This document shows positions 1 through 6,733 of a stretch of DNA of 28,166 nucleotides, one piece after another. The position numbers were made by a program, and so were the translations under genes. The number at the start of each line of letters is the position of its first letter. The stretch's first letter is position 1. This stretch comes from a virus: positions 1 through 28,166 of the IMG/VR virus record IMGVR_UViG_3300034375_004218; one strand, given 5' to 3'. The notes under the pieces are model-generated. The model did no database searches, had not been told where the DNA came from, and was given only the letters and a program-made list of their open reading frames with translations.

Positions 1-42
1 TTGCCGTATCCCCAACAAATTCGACTCTGTAAGTACTTTCAT
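1..42 (-). CDS. 5' end of an unidentified gene, cut by the left edge
   Basis: A minus-strand reading frame opens with ATG at 42 and runs off the window after 14 codons (MKVLTESNLLGIRQ). It begins 11 bases after the stop codon of the 325-aa gene and continues the leftward operon, which is the main support. No clear Shine-Dalgarno sequence precedes it: the upstream bases are ACTACCCCCAG. The fragment is too short to identify. It could be a real downstream gene or a chance frame. Confidence 0.4.
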   Translation of the reverse strand, partial: MKVLTESNLLGIRQ

Positions 43-53
43 CTGGGGGTAGT

Positions 54-1031
54 TTAGTAACCGACAATAGCTTCTACCTCTGCCATAGCCGCGTCGCTAA
101 CGTACACACACATCGCAGTATCCATAAACCCAAGATTTTCACAGTCACTCACCGCCCCGATACTACTAAGTACACGGCACTCTGAATAACTATAACCAAC
201 GCTATCCATAGCATCCCTACCTGTGGTCTGTAACACTGCGGCTTTAGCAAGAACTTCTTGGGGTAACTTGTTCACGTCGTCCACATGTTTGATGCGCTGC
301 ATCTCCCCTGCGGTAGTGTCTCTGTAATGAAAGAATACTTTGTCGTTACCTTCAATCTTAAATAGAGAGAGTACCTGTAGTCCTTCACTAGCAGTAATAG
401 ATTCACCTAAGTCTTTCTTCTTTTCTAGGTAGTCACGCACCGCGCCTTCAACGTCGTTCCGTACGTCACCACGCACTGGGCGTTGCTCCATATCAGCTAG
501 GCAGTACTCCAGTAGCATATCGTTACGTAAGTTATCTCTGAATCCGAAGAACACACGGCTTTGTAGGTCGGATAACTTCGCCTGTGCGTGCCGTAGTCCT
601 TTGTCGAAGTTCACTAGTGATTGTTGCATAGCTCTCTCTAACACCCGCTCGCCTGTAATACTGCGCGTCTCGTTGATTATCTTCATCACTCGGTTGATGT
701 TAGTGGTTATGTTTACAAACTTCGTATCTCCGTATGCGACTCCATATCTCATTCTGTCGTCGTAAGATATGTCTCGATCACGCGTCGTACTTACGGTATT
801 AACTATATAGCCTTCCGATTGGAACTTTACAATCACGTCCCAACACATACTGGCAGGGGTGAGCTGTATCGCTAGCGAATTGTGGCTAGGGCGTGCGAAC
901 TTAGCGAACGTATACTTTCTCTTAACACGTTTGCGTATCGTGGCTAGTGCTTCGGGTTCTTCGTGGTACTCGCCGACGCTGCTAACATTGTCGAAACCGA
1001 ACTGTTTTTGAATGACTCTGAATTCGTACAT
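54..1031 (-). CDS. Uncharacterised 325-aa phage protein downstream of the VWA gene
   Basis: I do not recognise a family. The frame is open further upstream to 1133, but the start at 1031 is preferred: GGAG lies 8 bases upstream (TAACGGAGATAAAAGC-ATG), and this start removes a long overlap with the VWA gene ending at 1049. The protein begins MYEFRVIQKQFGFDNV, is rich in charged residues, and has a basic stretch (RKRVKRKYTF) near residue 32. There is no signal peptide, membrane segment or catalytic motif I can name. Its place right after the AAA+ and VWA genes, with the same kind of ribosome-binding leader, suggests it is expressed with them and may be a client or accessory of that system. That functional link is inference only. 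Confidence 0.8.
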   Translation of the reverse strand: MYEFRVIQKQFGFDNVSSVGEYHEEPEALATIRKRVKRKYTFAKFARPSHNSLAIQLTPASMCWDVIVKFQSEGYIVNTVSTTRDRDISYDDRMRYGVAYGDTKFVNITTNINRVMKIINETRSITGERVLERAMQQSLVNFDKGLRHAQAKLSDLQSRVFFGFRDNLRNDMLLEYCLADMEQRPVRGDVRNDVEGAVRDYLEKKKDLGESITASEGLQVLSLFKIEGNDKVFFHYRDTTAGEMQRIKHVDDVNKLPQEVLAKAAVLQTTGRDAMDSVGYSYSECRVLSSIGAVSDCENLGFMDTAMCVYVSDAAMAEVEAIVGY

Positions 1032-1048
1032 GCTTTTATCTCCGTTAG

Positions 1049-2257
1049 TTATAGTGATATATGTAAGGTCTTGCCGATTGTGGGTCGGGCACTCTTGTTG
1101 TCTAGGATTCCCCACAGTAGAGGCATAGTCCAAGCACCCCAGTCACCACCTAGATAACCATCAGTCAGCACGATTATTGCCTGTGCGTTGATGTTGTTTT
1201 GTTGTATGTAGTCAGGCACACACTGCACCATCGTACCGCCGCCACCTGCGGGCTTGGTTGTTTGTGTAAGTTGTTCGAGAGAAGCCTTGGCACCTACCAC
1301 ATCACCGTACACCTCATCAGCACACACCTTGGTATCCCAGTACAGTATGCGTACGGATTCGGGCTTCACTGTATCGCAGACACCCTTGATCTCACTGAGA
1401 CACTTGGTTAACTCGTGCTGTCCAATACTTCCCGATGTATCGATTGCAATAACTAGCTCGCCCACTCGCTCGGTAATACCGCTTGGTCTGAGTATACCCA
1501 TTGCTAGGTGTCGTCTGCTTGGTTGCCTCCACGTGCTGTCGTCACTACCTCGACAAGTTTCTGTAATGAACTCACGCAACACCTCGCGCCAGTTAACCTC
1601 GGGTTGTAGCAGTTGGTCGATAGCTCGGTTGCCCCCACTACCTACCTTACCTGCGGTCAGCGCACCTTGGCGTATAGCTTGGTCAATCTCTTGTGCTAGC
1701 TCACGCTGTTCGTCTGCGCTCATCTCCTGCGCACCTTCCCAGTCGTGCTCGTCTAGCCCTGCACCGTTACCTTCACCCTCACCTTGGTCGCCATCGTCTG
1801 GGTTATCTTCCTGTTCTTGTTTCAGTATCTTGTAGACCTGCGCCGCACTCATGTTGGCAAATCGCTCATCGAGTAGTGCGCCCTTGGGTAAGACTGCAAA
1901 GCCATCGCGGTTCTCAAGATAGATAATCAGGTTGATTACATAGTCGCACGCCATGTTGGCTAGCTTAGGATTCTCCTTAAACATCCACGCCCACGTAATC
2001 AAGTGTCTCAACAGCTTGTGGTAGTTCTCATGTAGGATAAGCCCACGGAACTCAGGGTCAGTCAGGTCACCGACAAACGCACGTCCGTAGTATTCATCGC
2101 GTCCATTAGTGTAGGCAGTAGGGCAGTCGTCCTTGATAGCACTAATACCAATCATCATTACAGGTGCGAAAGCTATGTATCTCTCGTGCCCCATGATCGC
2201 TGTGATGTTTTTAGATAGCCGTTGCTCGGCTGTGAGTTGCGTGTTGATTGCTAGCAT
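1049..2257 (-). CDS. VWA-like protein with N-terminal putative metallopeptidase domain (DUF2201/CobT-like)
   Basis: The 402-aa protein has two recognisable parts. Near residues 76-80 is an HExxH motif (HENYHKLLRH), as in the putative zinc metallopeptidase domain that accompanies VWA-like DUF2201 proteins. An acidic, glycine-rich low-complexity linker follows at about 148-180. The C-terminal half is a von Willebrand factor A-like domain with a MIDAS metal-site signature DTSGSIG at residues 273-279 and a later LTDGYLGGDWG segment. Family members typically work with a MoxR/CobS-type AAA+ ATPase, and such a gene lies directly upstream, 12 bases away. GGGAG lies just before the ATG. The likely role is an adaptor or co-factor that delivers a target to the ATPase. 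Whether the HExxH site is catalytic cannot be told from sequence. The target is unknown, and cobalt chelation is not implied. Confidence 0.85.
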   Translation of the reverse strand: MLAINTQLTAEQRLSKNITAIMGHERYIAFAPVMMIGISAIKDDCPTAYTNGRDEYYGRAFVGDLTDPEFRGLILHENYHKLLRHLITWAWMFKENPKLANMACDYVINLIIYLENRDGFAVLPKGALLDERFANMSAAQVYKILKQEQEDNPDDGDQGEGEGNGAGLDEHDWEGAQEMSADEQRELAQEIDQAIRQGALTAGKVGSGGNRAIDQLLQPEVNWREVLREFITETCRGSDDSTWRQPSRRHLAMGILRPSGITERVGELVIAIDTSGSIGQHELTKCLSEIKGVCDTVKPESVRILYWDTKVCADEVYGDVVGAKASLEQLTQTTKPAGGGGTMVQCVPDYIQQNNINAQAIIVLTDGYLGGDWGAWTMPLLWGILDNKSARPTIGKTLHISL

Positions 2258-2269
2258 GATTTGTCTCCC

Positions 2270-3352
2270 TTACTTGTCAGCACTAAACATATAGTTGTTA
2301 GCCAAGCACCAGTCTTGGAAGCCCTTGTGCTGTACCACATAGTCGCGGCGACTATAGTTGGTAGCGCGTACACCGTTAACGAACAAGCCCTGTGCCTCCT
2401 TGGATAACCTGTTCATGTAAGTCAGCCACTCCCCTACCCACTTGCGCTCGATAGTTGCCAGTGCTCGATACACCACCATACACACAGCGGCAGGGCTGTC
2501 AGGCACAGGCGCACTCATCGGGTCGGTCTCTATCTGTTCGCGGGTTGGTAGCTTGTCAGCCAGTGCAATAAAGGCAGCTAGGTCTAGCGCAGCGCGGTCA
2601 CCAATCGTACCAATAAGGGCAGCGGTAAGCTGTGTGTCGTCTAGCAGCGGTCGCTGTTTCATTATGTGGCTCGCCTTCTCAAGTGAGCGTGGGGTAACGA
2701 AAGCGGCACGGGTGCTACGCGGGTGATATATGTAGGGGTTCTCGTCGGGGTTCTCGTACTGCTCGAAGCTGTGGAATAGCTCGGGGTGCTCTTTACAGAA
2801 ACCAAGTAGTGCAGGGTCAATATCGTTGTCGATACCCCACTCAATCCACTCCATGTTGTCTGGCTTGCGCATGGTCACTACGGTCAAGCGGTTACGGGCA
2901 TGTGCAGGTAACAGGTCGCCCACTCCCTCCGCACCCAAGTTAGTAGTGCTGAACACAATGCTGTCGGGGTGTAGCTCCATCTTCCCATGCTTGCGTTCCA
3001 GTTGCAGGCGTAGCGTAGCTAGCTGGGCAGACCTACTCATTTTGCCTAGCTCGTCGATCATCAGGATAACGGGACAGTCGGGGATGTGCAGTCCGAGGTC
3101 TTCCAGTGGTATGGTTCTGAACGTCTCGCCGTCTTCCGAATACTTCACCATGAACATATCAGCCGAGTCGATCAGCGTTGTGCCATCTAGGTAAACAGGT
3201 TTATGTGTGGGCAGGCGGGCAGCTAGTATGTAGAGCAGTGAGGTCTTGCCTGTGCCCATGTTGCCTTGTACCAGTGTAGAGTTGGTCTTACCGATTGCCT
3301 GAATGAGGTCGGCGGTCTGTTCGATAGATACTGCGTAAAGTGAGGTTTTCAT
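2270..3352 (-). CDS. MoxR/CobS-like AAA+ ATPase
   Basis: The 360-aa protein carries a Walker A loop GNMGTGKT at residues 30-37, Walker B ILMIDE ending at residue 101, and a sensor-1-like FSTTN at about 134-138. Sequence after about residue 170 fits the C-terminal helical part of AAA+ proteins. The compact size and the VWA partner just downstream point to the MoxR/CobS group, ATP-driven remodelling machines that form hexameric rings. It should act in the cytoplasm with the VWA protein and the DUF3150-like protein encoded upstream. The leader is notable: a candidate promoter at 3483-3454, the 18-bp palindrome at 3374-3391, and then AACGGAGCAACAAAGC-ATG, a leader shared with two distant small genes. 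Confidence 0.9.
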   Translation of the reverse strand: MKTSLYAVSIEQTADLIQAIGKTNSTLVQGNMGTGKTSLLYILAARLPTHKPVYLDGTTLIDSADMFMVKYSEDGETFRTIPLEDLGLHIPDCPVILMIDELGKMSRSAQLATLRLQLERKHGKMELHPDSIVFSTTNLGAEGVGDLLPAHARNRLTVVTMRKPDNMEWIEWGIDNDIDPALLGFCKEHPELFHSFEQYENPDENPYIYHPRSTRAAFVTPRSLEKASHIMKQRPLLDDTQLTAALIGTIGDRAALDLAAFIALADKLPTREQIETDPMSAPVPDSPAAVCMVVYRALATIERKWVGEWLTYMNRLSKEAQGLFVNGVRATNYSRRDYVVQHKGFQDWCLANNYMFSADK

Positions 3353-3373
3353 GCTTTGTTGCTCCGTTAGTTT

Positions 3374-3391
3374 GTTATCTAATTAGATAAC
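3374..3391. repeat. Palindrome copy 1 (GTTATCTAATTAGATAAC)
   Basis: Perfect 18-bp palindrome, 21 bases upstream of the AAA+ ATPase start and about 55 bases downstream of its candidate transcription start. It is one of five copies in the left arm. It could be a dimeric repressor operator, or in RNA a 7-bp hairpin with an AAUU loop. Confidence 0.9.
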
Positions 3392-3453
3392 TTGGTTTGG
3401 GTTAGTGTTGCTTGTCGTGCGTTTCTATTCGGTCTTGCGTTGTTTCATTTATA

Positions 3454-3483
3454 ATTATCCACGGTTTGCCACCGCAGAGTCAA
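3454..3483 (-). promoter_or_regulatory. Candidate sigma70 promoter for the AAA+/VWA operon
   Basis: On the minus strand, TTGACT (3483-3478) and GATAAT (3459-3454) are separated by 18 bases. Each box matches the consensus at 5 of 6 positions. The promoter lies between the DUF3150-like gene and the AAA+ gene, so it can drive AAA+, VWA and the genes beyond independently. The first transcribed base would be near 3447, placing the palindrome inside the 5' leader. Confidence 0.55.
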
Positions 3484-3490
3484 GGTTTTG

Positions 3491-3512
3491 GGGGCTTGGG
3501 TAGCCAAGCCCC
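3491..3512 (-). other. Strong stem-loop after the DUF3150-like gene
   Basis: A perfect 9-bp stem (GGGGCTTGG with CCAAGCCCC) and a 4-base loop, 18 bases beyond the stop codon of the gene ending at 3530. On the minus strand it is followed by CAAAACC rather than a run of T, so it does not fit an intrinsic terminator. A role in mRNA 3'-end protection or factor-assisted termination is possible. Confidence 0.6.
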
Positions 3513-3529
3513 TACTACTTACCCACCTA

Positions 3530-4468
3530 CTAGAAGCCCAGCGATGGCAGGGAGTCGATTATAGAGTCCACATCACGCTTGGTTCTGGCTCGCATGTGCG
3601 GGTCTCTACGCAGCCCATCGGGCGTTACACCTGTCAGGGTTTGGCGTAGTTGTTTCTGTATGCCAGTGATTCGCGGGTCGTTACCCAAGTTACAGGTACG
3701 CATCAGGTCTACGATAGCCAGCACATTATCCACCAGCGTATCCCTGAATCCGGTAGGCTTCTCACCTTCGCCGTAGTCCAGCCCCTTACTCATACGTTGC
3801 AGCGGTTCCAGTAATCGCTCTGCCAAGTCTTGGCGCACGGCGCTAATCCGATCTTCCAAAACTTGTTTGTACTGTTCCTGCATCTCCGCAGCGGCTTGGT
3901 TACCAATGTCCACGCGGAAGTCCCCAACGTCCGGCACCGCTTCGAACACTAGCGAGAACTTAAACTTGCGCCGCAGTTGCTCCACCGATGGGTACTCATT
4001 CTCATTGAACATGTAACCCAGTCCCGTTTGTTGCAGTTGGGCTTGGGCTACCGCCTGTGGGTACTCGTCTAGGGTTCGTTGCGCTAAGTCCCAGAATTCA
4101 TCTTCTAGCTGTGCCATGTTGTTTTTGTAGTCGATTAGGGCTTGGTTCGATATTAGCCTGTCGCCCAGATCACCCCACGGGACGGTGCTATCTCTGTGGA
4201 ATGCCCGTATCTGCGCCACTAGCTTGGTAAGATCATCGTGCGCGTTAGACATAATTAGCTTTTTACTCACGTTCGCCGCACCCTTGCGGGCATTGTTTTG
4301 CGAAATCACTTGGCTAGTCGCCCGCTTATCCTGCTTGCGCATAGCTGGCATACTGATCGATAGCCCCACACGCAGCGCGCTTGATGAAATTGTAGGTACT
4401 ACCGGTGTCGGTAGGGGGGCTGTTTCTGGTGTTTCTGGTGTTGCTGTTAGTGCTATTTGATGGTTCAT
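3530..4468 (-). CDS. DUF3150-like protein of the AAA+/VWA cassette
   Basis: The 312-aa protein has a proline/threonine-rich N-terminus (residues 8-28), a mostly helical, charged middle (about 70-160), a conserved-looking patch near 160-195 (FNENEYPSVEQLRRKFKFSL, then VPDVGDFR) and a helical C-terminus. Overall it resembles the phage DUF3150 family, whose members are commonly found beside MoxR-like ATPases and VWA proteins. I assign it from pattern memory and gene order, not from a search. It is the first gene of the triad, and its start codon overlaps the stop of the preceding 57-aa gene (ATGA). AACGGAG precedes the start. No enzymatic motif was seen; a scaffold or target-recognition role in the complex is inferred. 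Confidence 0.65.
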   Translation of the reverse strand: MNHQIALTATPETPETAPLPTPVVPTISSSALRVGLSISMPAMRKQDKRATSQVISQNNARKGAANVSKKLIMSNAHDDLTKLVAQIRAFHRDSTVPWGDLGDRLISNQALIDYKNNMAQLEDEFWDLAQRTLDEYPQAVAQAQLQQTGLGYMFNENEYPSVEQLRRKFKFSLVFEAVPDVGDFRVDIGNQAAAEMQEQYKQVLEDRISAVRQDLAERLLEPLQRMSKGLDYGEGEKPTGFRDTLVDNVLAIVDLMRTCNLGNDPRITGIQKQLRQTLTGVTPDGLRRDPHMRARTKRDVDSIIDSLPSLGF

Positions 4469-4638
4469 GCTTGCTTCTCCGTTATGTCGTTAATGGTTCG
4501 GTCTATCAGGTCGTTTAGGGCCACGCTGTGTGGCAGGTTTTCGGTCGCGCCAAACAGGACATGCCTGTACATGCCGTCCGTTAAAAGTTTACCTTCGTCT
4601 ACCCAGTCGATGGTTTGCACGTCGTTTTCATCTTTCAT
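4465..4638 (-). CDS. Small acidic protein (57 aa)
   Basis: A short frame beginning MKDENDVQTIDWVDEGKLL and ending EKQA. It is supported by a clear Shine-Dalgarno (AGGAG, 7-8 bases before ATG) and by translational coupling: its TGA stop overlaps the ATG of the DUF3150-like gene by one base at each side (ATGA). No family is recognised. The protein is acidic and probably soluble. Its fixed position just before the AAA+/VWA cassette suggests co-expression with it. Confidence 0.75.
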   Translation of the reverse strand: MKDENDVQTIDWVDEGKLLTDGMYRHVLFGATENLPHSVALNDLIDRTINDITEKQA

Positions 4639-4662
4639 ACTTATCTCCTGTTTTGTTTCTGG

Positions 4663-4872
4663 TTAGTTTGTTTTTTGCTTTCTTTTTTCTGGTACTGCTT
4701 GGTCGCGCTCTGCCTGTTCTTGCTGCTCTAGCCACAGGCGCAGCAAATGGGGGTCATACTCCATTGCCAGCTCTTCCAGCAGGTCGCGCAGCTCCACACG
4801 CTCGGGGTGTGCCTCTCGCGGGTTCTCGTCTATCAGCACCGCGCTTTCTTCGCTCCACTTTTTATCTACCAT
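4663..4872 (-). CDS. Small charged helical protein (69 aa)
   Basis: Sequence MVDKKWSEESAVLIDENPRE followed by a helical, leucine- and glutamate-rich half and a basic tail (PEKRKQKTN). AAGGAGG lies 8 bases before the ATG, inside the end of the upstream 59-aa gene, which it overlaps by 11 bases. This is the tight packing typical of phage early operons. No family recognised and no metal or membrane motif seen. Confidence 0.75.
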   Translation of the reverse strand: MVDKKWSEESAVLIDENPREAHPERVELRDLLEELAMEYDPHLLRLWLEQQEQAERDQAVPEKRKQKTN

Positions 4873-5041
4873 CGGTCGCCCTCCTTACGGCGTCGTTAGC
4901 GTCGCGGGCTTTGCCCACCCACTGTAGTTCCCACGGAACCGGATGAAACCCACACGTACCCAGCGTACCAGCGGGTCGCACGTACCATTGCCCGCGTAGG
5001 CATACTGCTTCTAGTTTCTTAACTTTGTTTGTCCAGCTCAT
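4862..5041 (-). CDS. Small basic tryptophan-rich protein (59 aa)
   Basis: A frame starting MSWTNKVKKLEAVCLRGQWY, 59 residues, with four tryptophans and a basic net charge. It is short but has a good Shine-Dalgarno (AAGGAG, 8 bases before ATG). It fills the gap between its neighbours, overlapping the next gene by 11 bases and starting 12 bases after the previous one. Function unknown. Confidence 0.7.
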   Translation of the reverse strand: MSWTNKVKKLEAVCLRGQWYVRPAGTLGTCGFHPVPWELQWVGKARDANDAVRRATDGR

Positions 5042-5053
5042 TCTAGGTTCTCC

Positions 5054-5266
5054 TTACAGAACAAACACAAGTGTTGTTATTACCCAGAACAGGGTAAACA
5101 TACTCACCGCTCCGGCCACCACGCCCAGCACTTGCAGGGTCTTGAGCCACACTGGCTCAGCATCGGCCCACACGTACTGGTTATGGGGGTCGTGGATGTT
5201 ACGGGTTCTTGGGTCGCCCGCGTTGGTGCGGTAGCACTCGCCTACTGCCCAATTACTTTTCTTCAT
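5054..5266 (-). CDS. Small single-pass membrane protein (70 aa)
   Basis: The start at 5266 (MKKSNWAVGECYRTNAGDPR) is chosen because GGAGG lies 6 bases upstream; the open frame extends ten codons further but lacks such a site. The C-terminal third (TLQVLGVVAGAVSMFTLFW and on to the end) is one long hydrophobic helix, so a C-terminal membrane anchor with the N-terminal part in the cytoplasm is likely. It overlaps the upstream gene by 14 bases. A phage-encoded inner-membrane protein could affect lysis, exclusion or host physiology; nothing here decides which. Confidence 0.75.
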   Translation of the reverse strand: MKKSNWAVGECYRTNAGDPRTRNIHDPHNQYVWADAEPVWLKTLQVLGVVAGAVSMFTLFWVITTLVFVL

Positions 5267-5483
5267 CGTTGGCCTCCATATTGATCCAGTAGTCACGCGC
5301 CACGTTCCCCACTACTTCCCCCCGCTTCATTAACTCCACAGCGTGCAAGGCTTCGTGCTTCGCCGCTGCCGCTAGAAGTTTGAAAAACTTAAACCTACGG
5401 AGCGGGTCTTCAATATCCGCAGACTTCTTGTTGATAAAGTCCTCTATCTGTCGCTCCCAAGGTTTCTTCACTTCTTTAGTCAT
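5253..5483 (-). CDS. Hypothetical protein (76 aa)
   Basis: Begins MTKEVKKPWERQIEDFINKK. It is helical and charged, with an alanine-rich centre (LLAAAAKHEALHAVELM). The ATG follows AAGGGG by 8 bases, and the upstream gene's stop is 5 bases away. No family recognised. It belongs to the run of small co-transcribed genes. Confidence 0.75.
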   Translation of the reverse strand: MTKEVKKPWERQIEDFINKKSADIEDPLRRFKFFKLLAAAAKHEALHAVELMKRGEVVGNVARDYWINMEANDEEK

Positions 5484-5488
5484 TGTTG

Positions 5489-5905
5489 TTACCCCTTCAT
5501 GTAGTGGGCTGGGCTTTCGTATGGGTTGCTGGCTCTAACTACTTCGCCACGCTTGCGCATACGGTCAAGTTCCAGACTCACCGCTTTCCGGTTCCGCTTC
5601 GTGCAGTACAGGTTCAGTTTGCGGCATATCTTGTTCACGGTGAACAGGGTATCGGTCGGGAGTTGAGCCACCGCCACGCGGGTTTTGGCCGCGATGCTTT
5701 CATCTTTCGGCCCCACATGGCCCGTACGCCGCTTTTTGGTTTTGGTTTTTGCCGTTGTTTTTGCCGTTGTTTTTGCCGTTGGCTTTGCTGGGGGTGCGGT
5801 TGGGGTTGCTGTTTCTGCCGTTGGTTTTGGTGCGTCCCCCAGTAACAGGTTTATCGCGTCCAGCTTGGCTTCCAGTTCTTTTTTCATGGTTAATAGGTCT
5901 TTCAT
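5489..5905 (-). CDS. Putative DNA-binding protein with coiled N-terminus, Lys/Thr/Ala linker and winged-helix-like C-terminus
   Basis: The 138-aa protein has three visible parts. Residues 1-25 form a short amphipathic helix (LLTMKKELEAKLDAINLLLG). Residues 26-60 are a linker of A/K/T/P with AKTT repeats, ending in a basic cluster (KTKTKKRR). Residues 75-130 look like a helix-turn-helix/winged-helix unit, with FTVNKICRKLNLY then a helix AVSLELDRMRKRGEVVRAS typical of a recognition helix followed by a wing. Dimerising helix, flexible linker and DNA-binding domain is the layout of small nucleoid-type or regulatory proteins. AAAGGAG lies 8 bases before this ATG, which favours it over a nearby ATG in another frame at 5912. 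Regulator identity is inferred. Confidence 0.75.
   Translation of the reverse strand: MKDLLTMKKELEAKLDAINLLLGDAPKPTAETATPTAPPAKPTAKTTAKTTAKTKTKKRRTGHVGPKDESIAAKTRVAVAQLPTDTLFTVNKICRKLNLYCTKRNRKAVSLELDRMRKRGEVVRASNPYESPAHYMKG
5746..5781. repeat. Three perfect 12-bp tandem repeats (TTTTTGCCGTTG)
   Basis: Three exact, adjacent copies of TTTTTGCCGTTG, coding on the minus strand for the AKTT repeats of the linker in the 138-aa protein. A unit of 12 bases keeps the frame, so copy-number change would alter only linker length. Confidence 0.95.
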
Positions 5906-5924
5906 CTTTCATTCTCCTTTGGCG

Positions 5925-6155
5925 TTATTGCCGTTTTGGGTTGGTTTGCTTGAGTGTAGCAAAGTTTGTTACTACTTGATAAGGGCCTTTCGAGTACTCC
6001 TGCACAATAGTGTGCTTTGTTTTTCTAGCTAGTGCATCTCCGCATTGCATACAGGTTTGGTAGCCTAGCGCAGCGCGACGCGAATCAAACAAGACGTCGC
6101 ACTCGGGGTTGGCGCATGGGTATTCTGTGAGCAGTTCGCTTTTTACTTTGCCCAT
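5925..6155 (-). CDS. Small zinc-finger-like protein (76 aa)
   Basis: Contains CANPEC and, 20 residues later, CMQC, a Cys4 arrangement (C-x4-C ... C-x2-C) suited to binding one zinc ion. The C-terminal half (EYSKGPYQVVTNFATLKQTN) has no cysteine. GGAGG lies 10 bases before the ATG, within the end of the gene upstream, only two bases away. Small zinc ribbons in phage early regions usually bind nucleic acid or modulate host transcription; here that is inference. Confidence 0.78.
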   Translation of the reverse strand: MGKVKSELLTEYPCANPECDVLFDSRRAALGYQTCMQCGDALARKTKHTIVQEYSKGPYQVVTNFATLKQTNPKRQ

Positions 6156-6157
6156 GG

Positions 6158-6358
6158 CTATTCAACCTCCGCGTCAGTTACGTGGTAGCCGTAGTTCTCT
6201 GCCCAGCTCTTTTGCGCACGGGTCATACCCTTCCAGTTCTCAACCCAGTAACCACGGTGTGGGTGATTGTGGGCCGGTGTTACAGGCGTACCTTTTGGGA
6301 TAGTAGCTAGTGCACCATACGGCATGCTGTTGTAAACGATCTTGTGTTTGGTTTTCAT
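6158..6358 (-). CDS. Hypothetical protein (66 aa) with the shared palindrome leader
   Basis: Sequence MKTKHKIVYNSMPYGALATI followed by a His/Pro/Trp-containing middle (HNHPHRGYWVENWKG). No family recognised. Its upstream region is the notable feature: palindrome copy 2 (6392-6409), a 33-base spacer, and AACGGAGCAACAAAGC-ATG, the same leader as the AAA+ ATPase gene and the 99-aa gene. It is followed almost directly by the zinc-finger gene. Confidence 0.78.
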   Translation of the reverse strand: MKTKHKIVYNSMPYGALATIPKGTPVTPAHNHPHRGYWVENWKGMTRAQKSWAENYGYHVTDAEVE

Positions 6359-6391
6359 GCTTTGTTGCTCCGTTATTGTTGGGTTTGATTT

Positions 6392-6409
6392 GTTATCTAA
6401 TTAGATAAC
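6392..6409. repeat. Palindrome copy 2 (GTTATCTAATTAGATAAC)
   Basis: Perfect copy located 33 bases upstream of the 66-aa gene. It supplies the last two codons and the TAA stop of the upstream 99-aa gene (GTT ATC TAA), so it overlaps coding sequence. Confidence 0.9.
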
Positions 6410-6700
6410 TTGTCCGTCTATGCAGGCTTGGTAGTTCTTAATCGACGCGTTTACACCCAGTGCACGCAGTCGGCTTCGGGTTGTTGTAGTTGGCCAGTTG
6501 CGGAAGGTTTCACGGTTCGGGTTGGCGTATGGGTATCTATCCCACGTCCTTGGTGTTGCTGTGGCTATGTGGTTACCGTGCAGGTAAATGTTTGCGTAGA
6601 AGACGCCGTTGTCGATTGAGTGCAGCACCTCGGTGTTACCGCTTTTCCAGTTGTCGCCTGAGCGGATGGCTTTGATCATTTGTTGTTCAATTTTTCTCAT
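6401..6700 (-). CDS. Hypothetical protein (99 aa) with the shared palindrome leader
   Basis: Begins MRKIEQQMIKAIRSGDNWKS and contains the pattern NTEVLHSIDNGVFYANIYLHG followed by basic residues, compatible with a small mixed alpha/beta protein. I have a weak impression that similar proteins (a helix, then a 'GN..V......V.L.GN.IA' strand pair) are widespread in phages, but no function is known to me. A candidate promoter at 6834-6805 and palindrome copy 3 (6734-6751) lie upstream, and AACGGAGCAACAAAGC precedes the ATG. It is the first gene of the leftward small-gene operon after the AT-rich region. Confidence 0.8.
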   Translation of the reverse strand: MRKIEQQMIKAIRSGDNWKSGNTEVLHSIDNGVFYANIYLHGNHIATATPRTWDRYPYANPNRETFRNWPTTTTRSRLRALGVNASIKNYQACIDGQVI

Positions 6701-6733
6701 GCTTTGTTGCTCCGTTATTGCTTAGTTTGGTTT

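Noticed and set aside
1254-1835. 193-codon plus-strand frame opposite the VWA gene
   Set aside because: Ser/Pro/Cys-rich composition typical of an antisense shadow; the minus-strand gene has clear VWA and HExxH motifs.
1049-3352. Cobalamin (cobaltochelatase CobS/CobT) biosynthesis role
   Set aside because: Similarity is to the general MoxR/VWA architecture. No large chelatase subunit or other cobalamin genes are present, so the pathway name would mislead.
5700-5912. 70-codon minus-strand frame starting at 5912
   Set aside because: It overlaps the 138-aa gene in another frame. The Shine-Dalgarno is too close to 5912 but well placed for 5905, and the product is low complexity (GKNNGKNNGKN).
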